Source of the DNA: Paulownia fortunei
Lineage: Eukaryota; Streptophyta; Magnoliopsida; Lamiales; Paulowniaceae
Assembly: GCA_019321725.1 (NCBI GenBank)
Contig: CM033110.1
Span: 1,967,229-2,031,228, forward strand
Reading direction: 5' to 3'
Length of the DNA: 64,000 nucleotides
In this document: in pieces, positions 1 through 10,905 of the stretch
Numbering within the stretch: the stretch's first letter is position 1
Layout of the letters: each line of letters starts with the position of its first letter
Translations under genes and position numbers: made by a program
Notes under the pieces: generated by a model
What the model saw: the letters and a program-made list of their open reading frames with translations, nothing else
The model's database searches: none
Told to the model about the DNA's origin: nothing

Positions 1-737
1 TTGATTTTACATAATTCAAATTTTTGATAGAAAAAATTATTATACAAGTAGATTAACATCCAATCACCCACACGAATGCGACTCAAAGTCAAGACTTTTG
101 ATCATATGGACTCAACTTTATTACTTCATAATACGTTAGTTAAACATAAATGATGAAAATATTTATGTAAAGTATATTTAAAAATTGAGTAATGAGAACT
201 CGTATAGTATTTGTAAGTATTCTTTTTTATCGATTCAATAAAAATATCGTCACAATCCATAGTCATCACAAAATTGGATGAGATACATATCCATTTTTGC
301 AATTTGCATTTCTTTATATTGTATACTCAAAACTCGTGGAACATTTATTTTCCCTTAAAGAAATGACCAAACTTGTATTGAGGGAATGTAAAGTCTAAAA
401 ATTTATATAAGTGGAAGAGCATATGGTCAAATATTGTGTTTTTTTTTTTTTAAAAATAATTCACATGCGTTTAAGCATAGGAAATAATTACAGCATTGAC
501 AAAATCAAACATAGATTGACTTTATGGATCATAGAGGAAGTAGTGGGAACTACTTAGAAGCCACCTCAATATAAGGGGAAAAGGAGTTCCCTTTCCAAAG
601 TGAATACTAGGAGGGGTATATCTATAATTAACAATCTTGACTATTGTGTCTATGTAATTATTAAATATTCTCCATTATGATTAACATAAGGGTAAAGTAC
701 AATTGTATTCCATAAATGCTCTCTCTGTCTCTTCCCT

Positions 738-910
738 CATTTAGTAAATTCCTTAATGGACCTAACTCATTATTAGTAGGATGATAATTGGATAAGTTTT
801 GGATAAATTCGAGATTCGTCCCTCTCTCCATTTAGTAAATTTTTGAATGGACCTAACTCATTATTAGTAAATGTCAACTAGATGAGTTTGGGCAAATTTG
901 AGATTCATCT
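738..910. repeat. imperfect tandem duplication, 91-bp period
   Basis: The phrase 'catttagtaaatt' starts at 738 and again at 829. Both copies continue into 'aatggacctaactcattat' and end in a 'gagattcgtc/gagattcatc' segment. Two adjacent diverged copies of about 91 bp are visible, with no coding content. Confidence 0.75.
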
Positions 911-1187
911 ATCAAAAAAATTTAAGTTTTGGATCTAGATTCAGTGGTTAGATTCATTTTATTATTTTAAAAATATTTTGAAATATATTTTTAAAAAATA
1001 ATATACTAAAACTTTCTAAAAATATATATTCTTTAAAAATATCATATAAACACACATAGTAATTTAAAAAAAAAATTAAATGCAATAGGGACGAATTTGA
1101 AAATAAAAATCTAAAATCTCATACCAAACTTGTTTGTAATATTTAAAATCCAATCCAATTGGGCCGAGGCTGATAGGGCCAGCCTCC

Positions 1188-1305
1188 GCTTGAAGTCTAT
1201 ATGAATATAAATTTATTAAATTTTAAAATTTTACTCTTCAAAGACGGCTTGAAGTCTATATAAATATAAATTTATTAAATTTTAAAATTTTACTCCTAAA
1301 AAATA
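1188..1305. repeat. tandem duplication, 59-bp period
   Basis: 'gcttgaagtctatat' starts at 1188 and 1247. Each copy runs into 'aaatttattaaattttaaa' and 'attttactc'. The two copies are almost identical, so the duplication is recent. The unit resembles AT-rich segments next to 'gaggctg/cctcc' motifs near 7790 and 51340-51440, which suggests pieces of one dispersed repeat. Confidence 0.75.
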
Positions 1306-1514
1306 AAAAAAAAATCCCCTTCATATGATTTAAAATATATTTTTTTTATTATTATATTTAAAAAATAATAATCTAACATCCAAAATAAAATTTCTTACTC
1401 CATCCCTATACTTGTTATAACAAATGCTCACCGCTCATATGTGGTTTTACTTGAGACTAATCTTGATCCTACATGATCCCAGATTGTACATCTAAAATTA
1501 TATCAATGTGCATG

Positions 1515-1557
1515 CCTCCCCCCACCCCCACCCCCACCCCCACCCCCACCCCCCACC
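1515..1557. repeat. C-rich (CCCCCA)n tract
   Basis: Runs of five or more C are separated by single A. The complementary minus strand therefore carries at least four G5-type runs with one-base loops, the classic G-quadruplex pattern. No gene start is nearby. Confidence 0.8.
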
Positions 1558-2170
1558 CAAAAAAACAAAAGACCTTTTTCTTGTGACTTAATTTGTTTTG
1601 AGTTGGCTCAAGTTTATTGTGATGGAGAAGTGTGTATATTTATGCAGCTTTGCATAAAGTAACGGTCATCAATCTTCGGGAATCACATCAAGTTAAGAAA
1701 TCTGAAGAAAGTAATAACTTGTTTATAACATGGAATATTATCTACAGGCATCATTTTAAAAGAAAAAGAAGAATTTAATCATGAGCATTTGGAGTAAAAT
1801 ATTTTCAAGCTACCGCATGCAATGACGCTATGTGTGATGTACATGTAACACAAATCCTTACAAAAAAAGACATCATTATTGGAAAATGCATTGTGCTTTA
1901 ATGAATGTGACAATTAAAAATTTTCATTTAAATTATCTGAAATAATTTTAGATAAGAGATGAAAAGCTAGATATACGATATTTTTATATGATTTTTTTTA
2001 AAATTAATGGTCAAGAATTTTATGCAATCAAATCATAAGGTTCCTCTAGAAAGTAAATGTATGTATCTTATGAAATTAAAAAAATTGTTAAATCACCAAA
2101 AAAGACATTCAATCATGAATTAATGAAATAATATAAATTAAATATCGTATATACATAGATTCGTATGTAT

Positions 2171-2171
2171 G

Positions 2172-2214
<43 letters not shown>
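2171..2214. repeat. compound (TA)n(TG)n microsatellite
   Basis: About eight TA units run directly into about fourteen TG units. This is a simple sequence repeat. The translated His-Thr frame across its complement is an artefact of the repeat. Confidence 0.9.
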
Positions 2215-2216
<2 letters not shown>

Positions 2217-4124
2217 CAATTTCTTCAAAGTACTTGCTCCATCATTATTTGCAAGTAATGTGCTATGTCTTTTTAAAAGTAACCACTTAGCATACATCTT
2301 TAAAGTTTCATACCTTTGGCCGAGCTATGATTATTCTCAATTTAAGGAACTAGCTTTTGTATAATCATGATCATCAAAATGTAATAATTATTAATCTACT
2401 CAAATATTTTAATTGGGGAAATATGAAAATCAAAGTGGATTTGTGCATAAAGCCACCAGCATGGTACTTGGGCGTGATACAAACTGCCAAGAATTCCTAG
2501 AAGGACCTATTCATTAGTTTGATACTAATACGGTATAAACAAATAATAAAGAAAAAGAACAGGGACCACTTTGCAAATAATCTATGACATAAAAGCAATC
2601 ATACATATTAACCTTAACCCACACGTCTCCATTGTTGCAATAACGTAATTCCTGTTGATTTTAATTATCATGATCATCTTCTCGATCAGTAGGCTGATGG
2701 GCTCAAATATTTTTATTGCTAAAATTAAGGGCTAAAATTTGGAATTAATATGAATAATTCAGATCTAATTATCAACCAATAATCTATTTTTAACAATTAG
2801 ATCCAGAAAATTATTACATACAGGTGGGACGTGAATTGAAAACCTGTAAAGTCTCATGATCTTACACGAAATCTAAGACATCTAGAGTGAAGTTGTTACA
2901 TACATAATGAAATCAGGAATTAATATGAATCATTGAGAACAAATAAGCAATGAGCAACCTACGTTTAACAATTAACAAGAATACATTATAAATTTCATTA
3001 AAGTAGACAAATACTCACATATAAATCGAATCAAAAACCTTAGATTCGAGTAAGATTTCAAAACCCTAGAATCTCGATCTTACTCGAATCCAAGAGCCTT
3101 GGAGTGTCAAGATCTTACCCGAATCCATTTTAAAATTTCGAGGCTTTAGCCTTGCCATTTGAGGCAGACCTCGTAACAACTCTAAGTTCGTTTTATGACT
3201 ATCATGAATGGGAGTTTGGACACTTCAGATAATAGATCAGGCCCATGCCAAAGATTGTTTTGTTTTGCACAATTGGGCCAGGCTTTGGTTGTTTATAATT
3301 CAAAAGTTTTAGGGCAACTAGCAAGGGCTCGGGCAATAGAAGGGAAATGCCCCGGTTCTCCAAAACATATGCATCTCCATTTTTGTTGTTAAATCAAATA
3401 TTTCAGATAAAAATCAGATAAATAATTGAAGCAAAAATGGGTTCCTACCTATGTGGAATGTTGTTAACTTGAAAGAATGTACATTGGATTTGGGTTAGGG
3501 CTAAAGAGTACTAAACATGTCAAAATGATTAATTTCTTTTTTTTTTTTTTCTGGACCCTGAGTTAAGCATTTGAAGTATGCTAATGATAGTACGGTGCAA
3601 TTCAATTTTTTTGTTTTAGTCTAGTATTTTATCTCATATTTCATTTTATAAATATATACTAAATGTATATTTAAGAGAATATTTTATAAATATTACGTGC
3701 ATTAAAAATATGAGGTACAAGATGAAAAAAATAAATTAGAACAGAAAATTCAGACACAATTTTAAAGTGCATTGAGTTGGCAATGACTGATTATCCATAG
3801 GGTTTACTTGAGTTGGAAACTTGTGTAATTCAAAGTTAAACAAGCGTTAAATTTGTAGGGTGAACAAACAAGTTTCAAAATGACTTTGACTAAATTCCAA
3901 GTCCAAAATGGTGAAAGAAAAAAAGAGAACATTGAAACCAAAAAAAAGAAGTAATACTATAAACAACACAATCGATCAATTTTTTTCTGAGAAAAATATT
4001 AATCTAAAAAACTAAACTACCACATTTCAGTTCATAGTTCTTTTTATTTTTTTCTCTTTAATTTAAATGAATATGAGAAACAAATGATTGTCGATTACCA
4101 GTTGATCAAAATTTTTCCTGTGGG

Positions 4125-4997
4125 CTAGAATTCCGTTCGGCATTCTTGGAACGAAATCTTCGTCTTATTCATCAATGAATTCCTCACCCTGAAATCACAA
4201 GAAATTTTCATGTCCATGCGCTCATTTCTCACCCAGCTCTTCATCTCCATCGGCACCTCAATCATCAGAGCCATGGATTTCTCCGTAGCACTATTCAGGC
4301 TTTTCTTGATTTCCATCGACAGGGGCATCCCAAACAACACCACAGGAAAATCAATGGCGCCGCCGTTGGGCTCTTGCTTAATCGTTGATGGGATCCCCCC
4401 TTCCCCGATTTTCTGATTCTTGAAAACCAGGGACGCTTCTCCACCTCCCTGGTAAGAAACAGACATTCTCGTATTCCGGTTGTTGGCCTGCAGCGTGATG
4501 TCGAATTCCGGGCGTCGGCTCTTGCCCTTTAATGGCTGTTCCAAATTCCTGCCCTGGATGCGTGTGACGGCGAATTCCGGCGACGTGGGGCTGTAGAGGG
4601 TGGCGCGGATGGCCAGGACAGCGATTCCGGCGATGATGCCGAGGAGCACGACGGGGATGGCGGTCCAGAAGAGGGTGCCCCGGCAGGTGGTCTGCTGATT
4701 TGAGGGCTTGCGGTTATGGTACTGCTCCAAAAAGCGGGCGTGTTCGGGTGGGGGAACGCGGTAGATTTGATTGCGGGGAATCTGAACGACGTAGGTTTCC
4801 AGAGAGGAGGCGGCGGGCGGAGGAGGAGGAGGAGGAGGAGGCTCGTCTTTGGTGTGGTCGGAGGGTGGAAGCCGCTCCTCCATTGGAAGATGAGGAGCGG
4901 TGGACGTTGGGGGTGGATAAGGCAGAAGCGGTGGTGCTAAATGTTTATTTGCATGGGAACTACTAATTTTGGAGATGGTTTGCATGGGAATAGGCAA
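4125..4997 (-). CDS. NDR1/HIN1-like protein 13-type (LEA_2) membrane protein
   Basis: This is a single-exon gene of 290 codons from the first ATG (4997). The ATG at 4883 (residue 39, MEERLPPSD) is the more family-like start and gives 252 aa, close to the roughly 260 aa of Arabidopsis NHL13. Seen in order: a proline-rich cytosolic N-terminus with nine consecutive Pro (about 53-61), the NHL13-type motif TYVVQIPRNQIYRVPPPEHA (68-87), one hydrophobic membrane span (about 109-130), then a C-terminal LEA_2-like beta domain (about 140-285). Family knowledge: these are single-pass membrane proteins with an extracytosolic LEA_2 domain, linked to defence responses. The DNA just upstream of 4997 belongs to a block duplicated at about 8843, so part of the promoter may also be duplicated. 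The family call is firm; the exact start is uncertain. Confidence 0.88.
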   Translation of the reverse strand: MPIPMQTISKISSSHANKHLAPPLLPYPPPTSTAPHLPMEERLPPSDHTKDEPPPPPPPPPAASSLETYVVQIPRNQIYRVPPPEHARFLEQYHNRKPSNQQTTCRGTLFWTAIPVVLLGIIAGIAVLAIRATLYSPTSPEFAVTRIQGRNLEQPLKGKSRRPEFDITLQANNRNTRMSVSYQGGGEASLVFKNQKIGEGGIPSTIKQEPNGGAIDFPVVLFGMPLSMEIKKSLNSATEKSMALMIEVPMEMKSWVRNERMDMKISCDFRVRNSLMNKTKISFQECRTEF

Positions 4998-6373
4998 GGA
5001 TTTGTTAGTATTAAACCAAGTCCAAGAACAAAAAGTTGTACTTCTAAATGGTGCACAATTAATTGGTTAATTAAATAATTGTTTATTTATTTTTATTTAT
5101 TTTTGTGGTTTAAACAATTATTTATGGTTTGCATCCATTGGATATTATGATTATTAATTACAAGAAAGTCGTCCTAGCGTTTATCCATAACATGATTTGA
5201 ATAAATGTTTTATACCACAAGAAAGGCGTTTCATCATTTTTTTAATTTTAGTTTAATTTAAAAAAGTTTTTATTAAATTTATTTAAATGATAAATAAAAC
5301 ATATTGAATTCTAGTTACGATACTATAAAACTATTTCACCATGGTCAAATTTTTTGGTTGTTGATACTTTGGGCTAAAAGGCCATTGAAAATCAAAATTG
5401 AAAAATCCAAACAATAAATATGAAAAAAATAGATAGAAAGACAGACCATTTTTTAAATAAATTAAACATTTTGGATATCACAGTGCGGTAAATTGCCATC
5501 AGAGGGGGATTAAAATGCTAGACTACCCTAGACTTTTTTTGTGGAAGGTAAGGGTATAAAAGTCATTATTCCCTAATTATGTTTTTTTTTTTCACTTGTT
5601 TTTTTTGCCAAGGATACATTTGTCTAATTAACCCATTTCTGAATATATTTTTTTTTAATATTCCATTTTTCACAAAGGGGAATTAAAAATTAACCCTAAT
5701 TCATTTGGATCTCGAAAAAGGCATAATTCAAACTATAACCCTTTCCTTTTAAGCTGTAGTTTGAAATGATTGAAGTTAATAGTTCTAAACCAAATTTATG
5801 ATTTTGATTACATGGTAAAGATTGGTGGCAATTATGTAGGGTAAATTTATTCTAAAGTTGATTCGAAATTTATTGTTAAACATAACAAATCAAGTTTAAA
5901 AATATTTTTTTATTCGATAAAATTTGAATTATTAAACTCAACTTATTAATAAAAAAAATAAAAAAATATATAAAAAATCAAGTTATTTGAGTTCGATTTA
6001 TATTTGACTCGATTAAAATTTATTTAAATTTAATTAAATTAATATTAAAATTAAATTCAAATATAATTTTTAAAAATTAATAAATATTTAAATAAATTTA
6101 ATACAACTTGACTTAATTTATTTAGATTTAGAGCCAGACTCCTGTGGACTTCAAATTCACTAAAAATTTCACATTTAGTCCCAATTTTCAAGGTCGACTC
6201 ACGTCCCTCCAACTTGAAAACTACGACCCAAGAATGTACAACACAATAGATCAAACAATTGTATATCTAAAACTTAATTTGATATACCCTATATAAAAGT
6301 CAATATGTTTGCACTAAAAGTCATGCTCATTTCCCATTACAGGAAGGCAGATCAAGAAAAGTTATATCCCATA
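4998..6373. repeat. duplicated upstream block, copy A
   Basis: This block reappears as copy C (8843-9795 and 10906-11140) and partly as copy B (6782-7471). Shared landmarks are 'caaggatttgtta', 'gcacaattaattggtta' (A) versus 'gcaaaattaattggtta' (C), 'ttacaagaaagtc', 'gttgatactttgggctaaaa', 'ggtaaattgccat', and 'tttgaaatgattgaagtta' (A) versus 'ttcgaaatgattgaggtta' (C). Within it, 5830-6110 is AT-rich with recurring TCGA/TTCGAT motifs, also seen near 60.2 kb. No coding sequence is visible. Confidence 0.75.
6200..6373 (+). promoter_or_regulatory. orphan copy of the PLAT promoter/leader
   Basis: This stretch parallels the DNA just upstream of the first PLAT gene (about 7290-7465). Both contain 'acttgaaaa', 'cccaagaat', a TATA box (6292-6298 here, 7383-7389 there), 'gcactaaaagtc', 'ccattacagg' and 'atcaagaaaagtt'. 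Here the similarity stops at about 6373, where a MITE-like element begins, and no signal-peptide or PLAT exon follows. I infer a duplicated promoter that lost its gene. Whether it still drives transcription cannot be told from sequence. Confidence 0.65.
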
Positions 6374-6771
6374 TAGGATGGCAATAGCATTGATTTGGAT
6401 TACGAGTCAATCTAAATTTATTTTGCTTGAGGTAGATTTTTAAATTTATAAATGAATTCAAAATAAATTTTGGTTTGTATATTCAAATTCGTTCGTCCTA
6501 TTTAATTTTTTATTTAATATATATATATATATATATGCTTATGTAAAATTATATTTTAAAAAATATATTTTTTTAACAAATAGTGGTGATATTTTAAAAA
6601 TAATATTTTTTATTATTTTTAAAATTATAAAATGGGTCTAAAGGGTTTAGTGGGTCTAACCCAAATCCGATGGGTTCGAAATGGGGCACGTATTGGATTA
6701 TTAAAAATCTTAAAGGGGCGAATCTTGAATTTTGACAAATCCACTCTGAACCTACCTCGTTACCATCCCTA
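6374..6771. mobile_element. MITE-like element, GGATGGCAA termini
   Basis: It begins TAGGATGGCAA (6374-6384) and ends GTTACCATCCCTA (6759-6771), which are near-perfect inverted ends. The interior is AT-rich, with a (TA)n block and the phrase 'gggtctaaagggtttagtgg', ending in a more GC-rich 'aaccc..gatggg' segment. It lies exactly between orphan promoter copy A and the start of block B. There is no transposase, so it is non-autonomous. The superfamily is not assigned. Confidence 0.65.
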
Positions 6772-6781
6772 ATCTGATAAC

Positions 6782-7471
6782 ATTATTTCGCAATGGTCAA
6801 TTTTTTTAGTACTGTGGGCTAAACGATTATTCTACCTTAAGTAATTAAAATATGAAAAATCCAAAAAAACAAAAATTAAAAAAAGATAGAAAGACACAAT
6901 TTTTGAATATATTAACTATCTTGGATATCATCGATAGGATTGAAAAATAAATCAAATTATTTGATATTCGATTTGAAATTGATTATTAAAACTTTATTTG
7001 AACTCAATTTGTTAACTTAACAAATCAAATTTGAACATTTTTCGTTCAATAAAACTTAAAACTCGACTCAAATTTGATTTGATTAGTAAAAAAAAAAAAT
7101 ATATTTATAAGGATTGGTTGGTGAACCCTTTTTCTCGATTGAAGGTAAGGGTATAACTAAATAAATGGGCAAAGTGTCTCATTAACCCATTTTTCACTTG
7201 TTTTTAATATTTTATTTTTCACATAGATAAATTATAGTTAACCCTTATTTACCAAGTGTGCGTCCACAGAAGCCAAATTTCGGGTGCGTTTGTGATTACA
7301 ACTTGAAAAGTCAACCCAAGAATATGCAAAGATCAATCATTAGAATATTTAAAACTTAGTAAACTTAATTTCATACACCTCATATAAAAAAGTCAATATT
7401 TTTGCACTAAAAGTCCAGCCCATTTGCCATTACAGGGAGGCATATCAAGAAAAGTTGTATCCATTGCAGCC
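6782..7471. repeat. duplicated upstream block, copy B (serves PLAT gene 1)
   Basis: Similarity to copy A starts at about 5328 of A ('catggtcaaattttttggt' against 'caatggtcaatttttttag'). It then includes 'gggctaaa', 'gatagaaagaca' and 'ttggatatca', and finally the promoter/leader of the intact PLAT gene. It also contains the TCGA-rich AT segment (about 6936-7110). Copy B is the only one of the three followed by a PLAT coding region. Confidence 0.65.
7383..7389 (+). promoter_or_regulatory. TATA box of PLAT gene 1
   Basis: TATAAAA lies 89 bases before the ATG. The second PLAT gene has its TATAAA 86 bases before its ATG in a similar sequence setting, and this conserved spacing supports the call. 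Confidence 0.6.
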
Positions 7472-8385
7472 ATGGCAGTCAACCTCAACCACCTCTTCCT
7501 CCATCTCCTCATCCTCCTCTCCATCTTCACCATCTGCAGATCTGTGAGTCTTTCTCTCTGCAATCAGATTTCATAACAATCAAACTTGGGTTTCTTACAT
7601 TCAAATTTCATACACCAAAGAAATGATCAATCGGGTCAGAATGAGTGCTAAATATATCTTTGATCAACCGGGTCATGGGGCCGCCTAAGAATCGTTGATG
7701 ACCCTTTTCATTTCTATGCATATTCTCTAAATTTCTTGTGCTCAATGGAAATGTTTCTTCTTGTGAAATTAAGACACCGGCCTCCTCAACTACACATTTT
7801 TTTTAAATTAAAATAAATTATATATATAAAACTATTAAAATTTAAAATTTCGATCTCTAATATTTATTTTCTCATTTCTCTCAAAAAAAAAAAACAAAAA
7901 AAAAATTGTGAGAAATGCAGGATGACACGGATTGCGTGTACACGGTGTACGTGAGAACGGGCTCAATCATAAAGGGTGGCACTGATTCTGCCATCAGCTT
8001 AACTCTCTACGATGCAAATGGTTATGGGATTAAGTTCAACAATCTGGAGTCGTGGGGCGGGCTTATGGGCGCGGGATACAACTACTTCGAGAGGGGAAAC
8101 CTTGATATCTTCAGTGGTCGAGGCCCGTGTTTGACAGGGCCTGTTTGTGGAATGAACCTCACATCTGATGGATCGGGCTCGGGCCACGGGTGGTACAGTA
8201 ACTACGTGGAGGTGACCGCGAATGGGGTCCAGAAGCAGTGTGATCAGGAACAGTTCAAGGTGGAGCAGTGGCTAGCCAGCGATGCGTCGCCGTATGAGCT
8301 CACTGCGATCAGGAGCCATTGTTGGTCCGATGACAACAAGCATGTGAAGCAAGATTCGGATTTGTCTCGGGTGTCTGTCATGTAG
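7472..8385 (+). CDS. PLAT domain-containing stress protein, gene 1 of cluster
   Basis: Two exons, 7472-7543 and 7921-8385, with donor gtgagt, acceptor gcag and a phase-0 intron of 377 bp; 178 aa in all. Exon 1 is almost exactly a signal peptide (hydrophobic Leu/Ile/Phe core ending in TICRS). Exon 2 is one PLAT beta-sandwich of the plant stress type, with DCVYTVYVRTGSI, LESWGGLMG, YFERGNLDIFSGRGPC, NLTSDGSG, VEQWLASD and SPYELTAIR. Family knowledge: the Arabidopsis PLAT1/ATS3-like proteins are small secretory-pathway proteins induced by ABA and abiotic stress; they have no enzyme domain. Here the residue after HGWY is Ser, whereas genes 2 and 3 have Cys. The ATG sits in a good context (gccATGG). 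It is the first of three same-strand copies. Confidence 0.92.
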
Positions 8386-8448
8386 TAGTAGTTCTTGGGC
8401 CCCGTTTGGGTCGGAGTATCCGGCCCGTATTGTTTTTAGTTTTTGCCC

Positions 8449-8475
8449 TTTTACCTTTTACCTTTTACCTTTTAC
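8449..8475 (+). repeat. TTTTACC minisatellite in PLAT gene 1 3' UTR
   Basis: Three TTTTACC units plus a partial fourth lie 64 bases after the stop codon. The equivalent place in PLAT gene 2 (about 18959) has a single unit, so the expansion happened after the genes duplicated. Confidence 0.85.
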
Positions 8476-8842
8476 TTGGGTGTGATTTTCCTGTTGCTGG
8501 GTCATGGTATTGTAAATTTTGTGTCATCAATTTTACTTTACTAAATACTGGGGAGGGTGGGTTGAGGCGATAATGTGAAAAGACCAAAATGCCCTCTTTT
8601 TCTTTTTCTTTTTTTCTTGTAGTTGTTGTATTCAAAAGTCATTTGCATGTTGTTTGTATAAACGAGTTAACAAGTCGCCCATTGGATTTTACTGTCAATG
8701 TTCATACAATCTAGAGCTTAAGCCATCGAGATTAGAAAATACTTGTTTATATAGATTGTTCCACATTAAATGATACTTATGTTACGCTATGCTGATGTAG
8801 TATTATTTTACTATTTGGTATAGATAAATATTTTCCTTTGAA

Positions 8843-9795
8843 ACAAGGATTTGTTATTTAAATGAAATTGAAGAATAAAAAGTAATGGTGCAAAATTAAT
8901 TGGTTAAGTATGTGCATATATATATAATATATATATATATATATTGCGGTTGAAACAATGGGTCATGGTTTGCACAATTTATTTTGTCCATCCAATGCAG
9001 ATTATGGATTTTACAAGAAAGTCAAATGTTTTTCTATTATCATATAATTGTCATTGTTTTTTAATTTTAATTTAATTTAAGAAGCATTGATGATGAGGAA
9101 ATGGTTCAATTACTAAAGGGCTAAAAGGTGGTGGAGTATCAATAATCTAAACCAAGGCCCGTGAGGTTCAACATGGATCATGCATTCAATCACGAAATAA
9201 AAGTTTTAACCAAAAAAAATTTAGATATCCACACTTACCATTATCAAAAGAAAGGTACACAATTTATTTTTAGATTTTTTTACTATTTACTTTTCATTTT
9301 CTTCGAGTTGATTTCGACTTGAGCATTGAAGGATTTTTGTCGAAACAACCTCAATGCCTCTAACGATTAGTTGTGACACTCACAATACCCTACATTCCAA
9401 TTATTTTTCAACTCATAATTAAAGAATCGAGGTTATACTGCATCAATAAATTTTATTAATGTATTCAAATGATTTAATCTTAATGATGTTTTGTGTACCA
9501 AAATTAAGAAAGTTAAAATATAAAAGTGAATTCTAGTTGCCACAGGACCAAAATTTGGGTTGTTGATACTTTGGGCTAAAAGGCCATTCTACCTCAAGTA
9601 ATTAAATTTTGAAAAACCCAAAAAATAAAAATGCAAAAATTGAAAAGATAGAAAGAATTATTTTTTTAATAAATTAACCATGTTGGTTATCACAGTAGGG
9701 GTAAATTGCCATAAGAGGGAGGTAAAATGGTCGATTAATCCGTGGACATTTCTTTTTTTGTGAAAGCTAGGGTAAAAATGTCATTATTTTTTTTT
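8843..9795. repeat. duplicated upstream block, copy C (first part)
   Basis: This is the counterpart of about 4998-5600. It runs from 'caaggatttgtta' through 'attaattggttaa', 'gtttgcac', 'ttacaagaaagtc', 'gttgatactttgggctaaaa' and 'cacagtaggggtaaattgcc' to 'aaatgtcatta'. Similarity to A then breaks at about 9795 and resumes at about 10906, so roughly 1.1 kb of unrelated repeats sits inside this copy. Confidence 0.72.
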
Positions 9796-10058
9796 GCGTT
9801 TGGTAGGCTTGATTGAATAAGATGGATGTAGTAACGTATCTAGGTACTTATTTATTGTTTGGTAGGTAGTTTTAAAATATTTAATATCTCTTCTAATTTA
9901 TTTGATTTGATAAAGTTAAAGAGTAGGATAAAGTATAAAAAAATCGAAAATACCTTTAACTTTTATCATACCTCTAATGTCCTATTATGTATAAACGTCT
10001 TCTTTCATAATATATTCAAGTATAGAGAAATATATTATTTATATGTACATTGTTTGCC

Positions 10059-10097
<39 letters not shown>

Positions 10098-10296
10098 ATA
10101 TATTCATAAATACAAACATATATTTATATTATTTATATATTTATTTTATATTTTTGAAAAATATTAATATATTTATCTTATAAACACAAACATATAATTT
10201 ATAATATTTATATATGTGTCTTAAATGTCAAACATACATTTATTTCTCAAAAAATATCTATTAAAAACAATGAAATGGCGCTGCCAGCAATCTATT
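9796..10296. other. AT-rich insertion with (TA)n microsatellite
   Basis: This is the first part of the DNA that interrupts duplicated block C. It begins 'gcgtttggtaggcttgatt', a phrase typical of transposon ends, and contains a TA run at 10061-10092. The 102-codon open frame here is Ile/Tyr low-complexity translation of AT repeats and is not a gene. Confidence 0.5.
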
Positions 10297-10725
10297 ATGG
10301 GTCCAATCAATCCCTAAAAAAGCGATTATTAAGGAGGATGGATATCCCAATATATAAGTTACACTTGTGCGGTATGGGCCTCATGGCCCAATCCACCCCT
10401 CAAAAATTAATTATTAAGAAAGAAGGACATACTACTATATAGCATATAACTTCTTCTCGTGCGGTGTGATGTCAGTCCATCTCTAAAAAAGAATTTAATC
10501 CACCACCCCTTAAAAATCTATTACTAAGGAGGAACGATACTCTATTATATAAGTTGCACTCGTACGGTGTAGGTCACACGAGTACAATCCATCTTTAGAA
10601 AATCGATTATTGAAAAAGAAGGATAAACCCACTATATAATTGCTTAGTCCACGTCTAAAAAATCAGTTACTAAGAGGAAGGATAAACCACTATTTAAAAT
10701 TGCACCACTAAATTGCCCTCGTTCA
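10297..10725. repeat. degenerate tandem array, about 60-110 bp units
   Basis: About five diverged units follow one another, starting near 10300, 10388, 10497, 10586 and 10650. Each has the order 'caatccaNcccNtaaaaaa', then 'attaNtaaggaggaNggata', then 'ctatataa', and in the first three 'cacttgtgcggt/ctcgtacggtgt'. There is no long open frame. Units differ by point changes and small indels, so the array is old. Confidence 0.7.
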
Positions 10726-10905
10726 CGTGAGCTCTTAGATAGCATGCGCTCAAATATGATTTTGTCACCGTGCCCAATACACCAAAAAAGTGGATGCTTG
10801 TTAAACTAACAATGCTCAACTATATAAATTGATTCAGAACTCCGTCCCTAATCAATGTGGGAGGGAGTCCTGTCACACATCGCAGCATAAGCAGTTCCAG
10901 TTGAG

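Larger units (their letters stand above)
1..4124. other. gene-free AT-rich flank
   Basis: I see no credible coding sequence in this stretch. Short open frames on both strands are low-complexity or match no family I know. It holds a 91-bp tandem duplication near 738-910, a 59-bp duplication at 1188-1305, a C-rich tract at 1515-1557 and a TA/TG microsatellite at 2171-2214, each listed separately. Around 3030-3140 phrases resembling 'gattcgagtaagatt' recur in direct and inverted form, probably transposon debris. The last few hundred bases lie downstream of the minus-strand gene that ends at 4125. Confidence 0.6.

Noticed and set aside
4700..4966. Two open frames on + over the NHL gene
   Set aside because: They are opposite-strand shadows of the NHL coding region, Arg/Glu-rich because they read the complement of the proline and Arg-rich N-terminus.
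9859..10167. 102-codon frame rich in Ile and Tyr
   Set aside because: It is translation of TA microsatellite and AT-rich DNA, with no domain.
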